A stretch of DNA of 64,000 nt. Source: Serratia fonticola. Lineage in GTDB: Bacteria; Pseudomonadota; Gammaproteobacteria; Enterobacterales; Enterobacteriaceae. The DNA lies in the NCBI RefSeq assembly GCF_006715025.1, contig NZ_VFMK01000001.1, positions 1,178,001-1,242,000 of the forward strand, in the 5' to 3' direction. A model generated the notes under the pieces. The model saw nothing but the letters and a program-made list of their open reading frames with translations, was not told the origin of the DNA and did not search any database. Each line of letters opens with the position of its first letter. The stretch's first letter is position 1. Below, piece after piece: positions 63,211-64,000 of the stretch. The position numbers and the translations under genes are program-made.

Positions 63211-64000
63211 ATGAAACGTATTCCTGAACCGTTCCGCATTAAAATGGTTGAAAACATCCGTATGACAACGTGGGACGAGCGCGTCAAGGCTCTTGAAGAC
63301 GCTGGATATAACCCGTTTCTGCTAAAGAGTGAAGATGTTTATATCGATCTACTCACCGATTCCGGTACAGGCGCCATGAGTGATCATCAATGGGCTGGGA
63401 TGATGATGGGGGATGAAGCTTATGCAGGTTCGCGTAACTATTATCACCTCTGCGATAAAGTTAAAGAACTGATTGGGTATCCTTACACTATTCCAACGCA
63501 CCAGGGGCGTGGCGCAGAGCAGATCCTGTTCCCCAGCTTGATTGCTCGCCGTAAGGCCGCGAAGCCCGTCTTTATTTCCAACTTTCACTTTGATACGACT
63601 GCCGCACACGTTGAACTCAACGGCGCAAAAGCCATTAACGTCGTGACCCCCAAAGCGTTCGATACCACCTCATGGTATGACTGGAAGGGAAACTTCGATA
63701 TTGACCAATTGAAGGCTACCATTGCTGAATACGGTGCGGAGAACGTGGTGGCGATTATCACCACGGTGACTTGTAACAGCTCCGGTGGTCAGCCCGTATC
63801 TATCGCTAACATGCGTGAAGTTTATGAGATTGCGCGGGGGCATGATATTCCGGTGGTCATTGACTCAGCCCGTTTCTGCGAGAATGCCTGGTTTATCAAA
63901 CAGCGCGAAGAGGGATACGCTGATAAATCAGTGAAAGAGATCGTTCGTGAAATGTACCAGTACGGCGATATGCTGACCATGTCAGCGAAGAAAGATCCGA
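63211..64000 (+). CDS. tnaA: tryptophanase (partial, cut by window end)
   Basis: The first 263 residues of about 465-470 are present. Tryptophanase is a PLP enzyme that splits tryptophan into indole, pyruvate and ammonia. IDLLTDSGTGAM, THQGRGAEQ (PLP phosphate region), ITTVTCNSSGGQPVS, DSARFCENAWFIKQRE and the PLP-lysine motif MSAKKDP at the window end are visible. N-terminal sequence (RIPEPFRIKMVE, NFHFDTTAAHVELNG) resembles Proteus tryptophanase more than E. coli TnaA. Tyrosine phenol-lyase is a related alternative, but the upstream tnaC supports tryptophanase. Confidence 0.92.
   Translation, partial: MKRIPEPFRIKMVENIRMTTWDERVKALEDAGYNPFLLKSEDVYIDLLTDSGTGAMSDHQWAGMMMGDEAYAGSRNYYHLCDKVKELIGYPYTIPTHQGRGAEQILFPSLIARRKAAKPVFISNFHFDTTAAHVELNGAKAINVVTPKAFDTTSWYDWKGNFDIDQLKATIAEYGAENVVAIITTVTCNSSGGQPVSIANMREVYEIARGHDIPVVIDSARFCENAWFIKQREEGYADKSVKEIVREMYQYGDMLTMSAKKDP

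Overview
The window looks like a chromosomal segment of a Serratia-like member of the Enterobacterales. The evidence is a canonical scrKYABR sucrose operon, two MR/P (pi-type) chaperone-usher fimbrial operons, a BapA-type giant adhesin with its own type I exporter, and a tnaC-tnaA tryptophanase operon of the Proteus type. An indole-positive, sucrose-fermenting Serratia such as S. odorifera would fit, but the species is an inference.

Layout. 1-381: a non-coding tract packed with perfect hairpins. 382-1200: a shikimate dehydrogenase-like gene. 1428-7874: scrR, scrB, scrA, scrY and scrK on the minus strand, with visible ScrR-type operators and a CRP site. 8408-9704: a MarT/ToxR-like membrane regulator and a FidL-like partner, divergent from fimbrial cluster 1 (10129-17250). 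17449-18818: a membrane protein translationally coupled to a LuxR-type regulator. 18784-20937: a Tat-exported phosphocholine phospholipase C-like enzyme. 21688-22305: a second LuxR-type regulator. 22799-42286: one 6495-residue secreted adhesin. 42563-43501: an OmpA-like protein. 43881-49505: the dedicated ABC exporter, HlyD-type adaptor and TolC-type channel. 49617-52630: a FimZ-like response regulator, two more LuxR-type regulators and a PapI-like regulator. 53384-60537: fimbrial cluster 2. 60838-62438: two exported flavodoxin-like proteins. 62991-64000: tnaC and the start of tnaA.

The central 50 kb (8.4-60.5 kb) reads as one surface-attachment island. Two eight-gene fimbrial operons of identical gene order bracket a giant adhesin and its secretion machine, with seven or so regulators of fimbrial/LuxR/ToxR/PapI type between and beside them. 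The adhesin has about fifty Ig-like domains. Forty of these lie in two abutting higher-order tandem arrays: four units of 1581-1584 bp followed by four units of 1566 bp, each unit holding five Ig domains. After these come an integrin-like six-repeat FG-GAP region and two tandem type I secretion target modules. The two fimbrial tip proteins differ: the cluster 2 tip keeps the His-x-His...His pattern of the zinc-binding MrpH adhesin, while the cluster 1 tip does not.

All functional statements rest on reading motifs and recalled family features; no database search was run.
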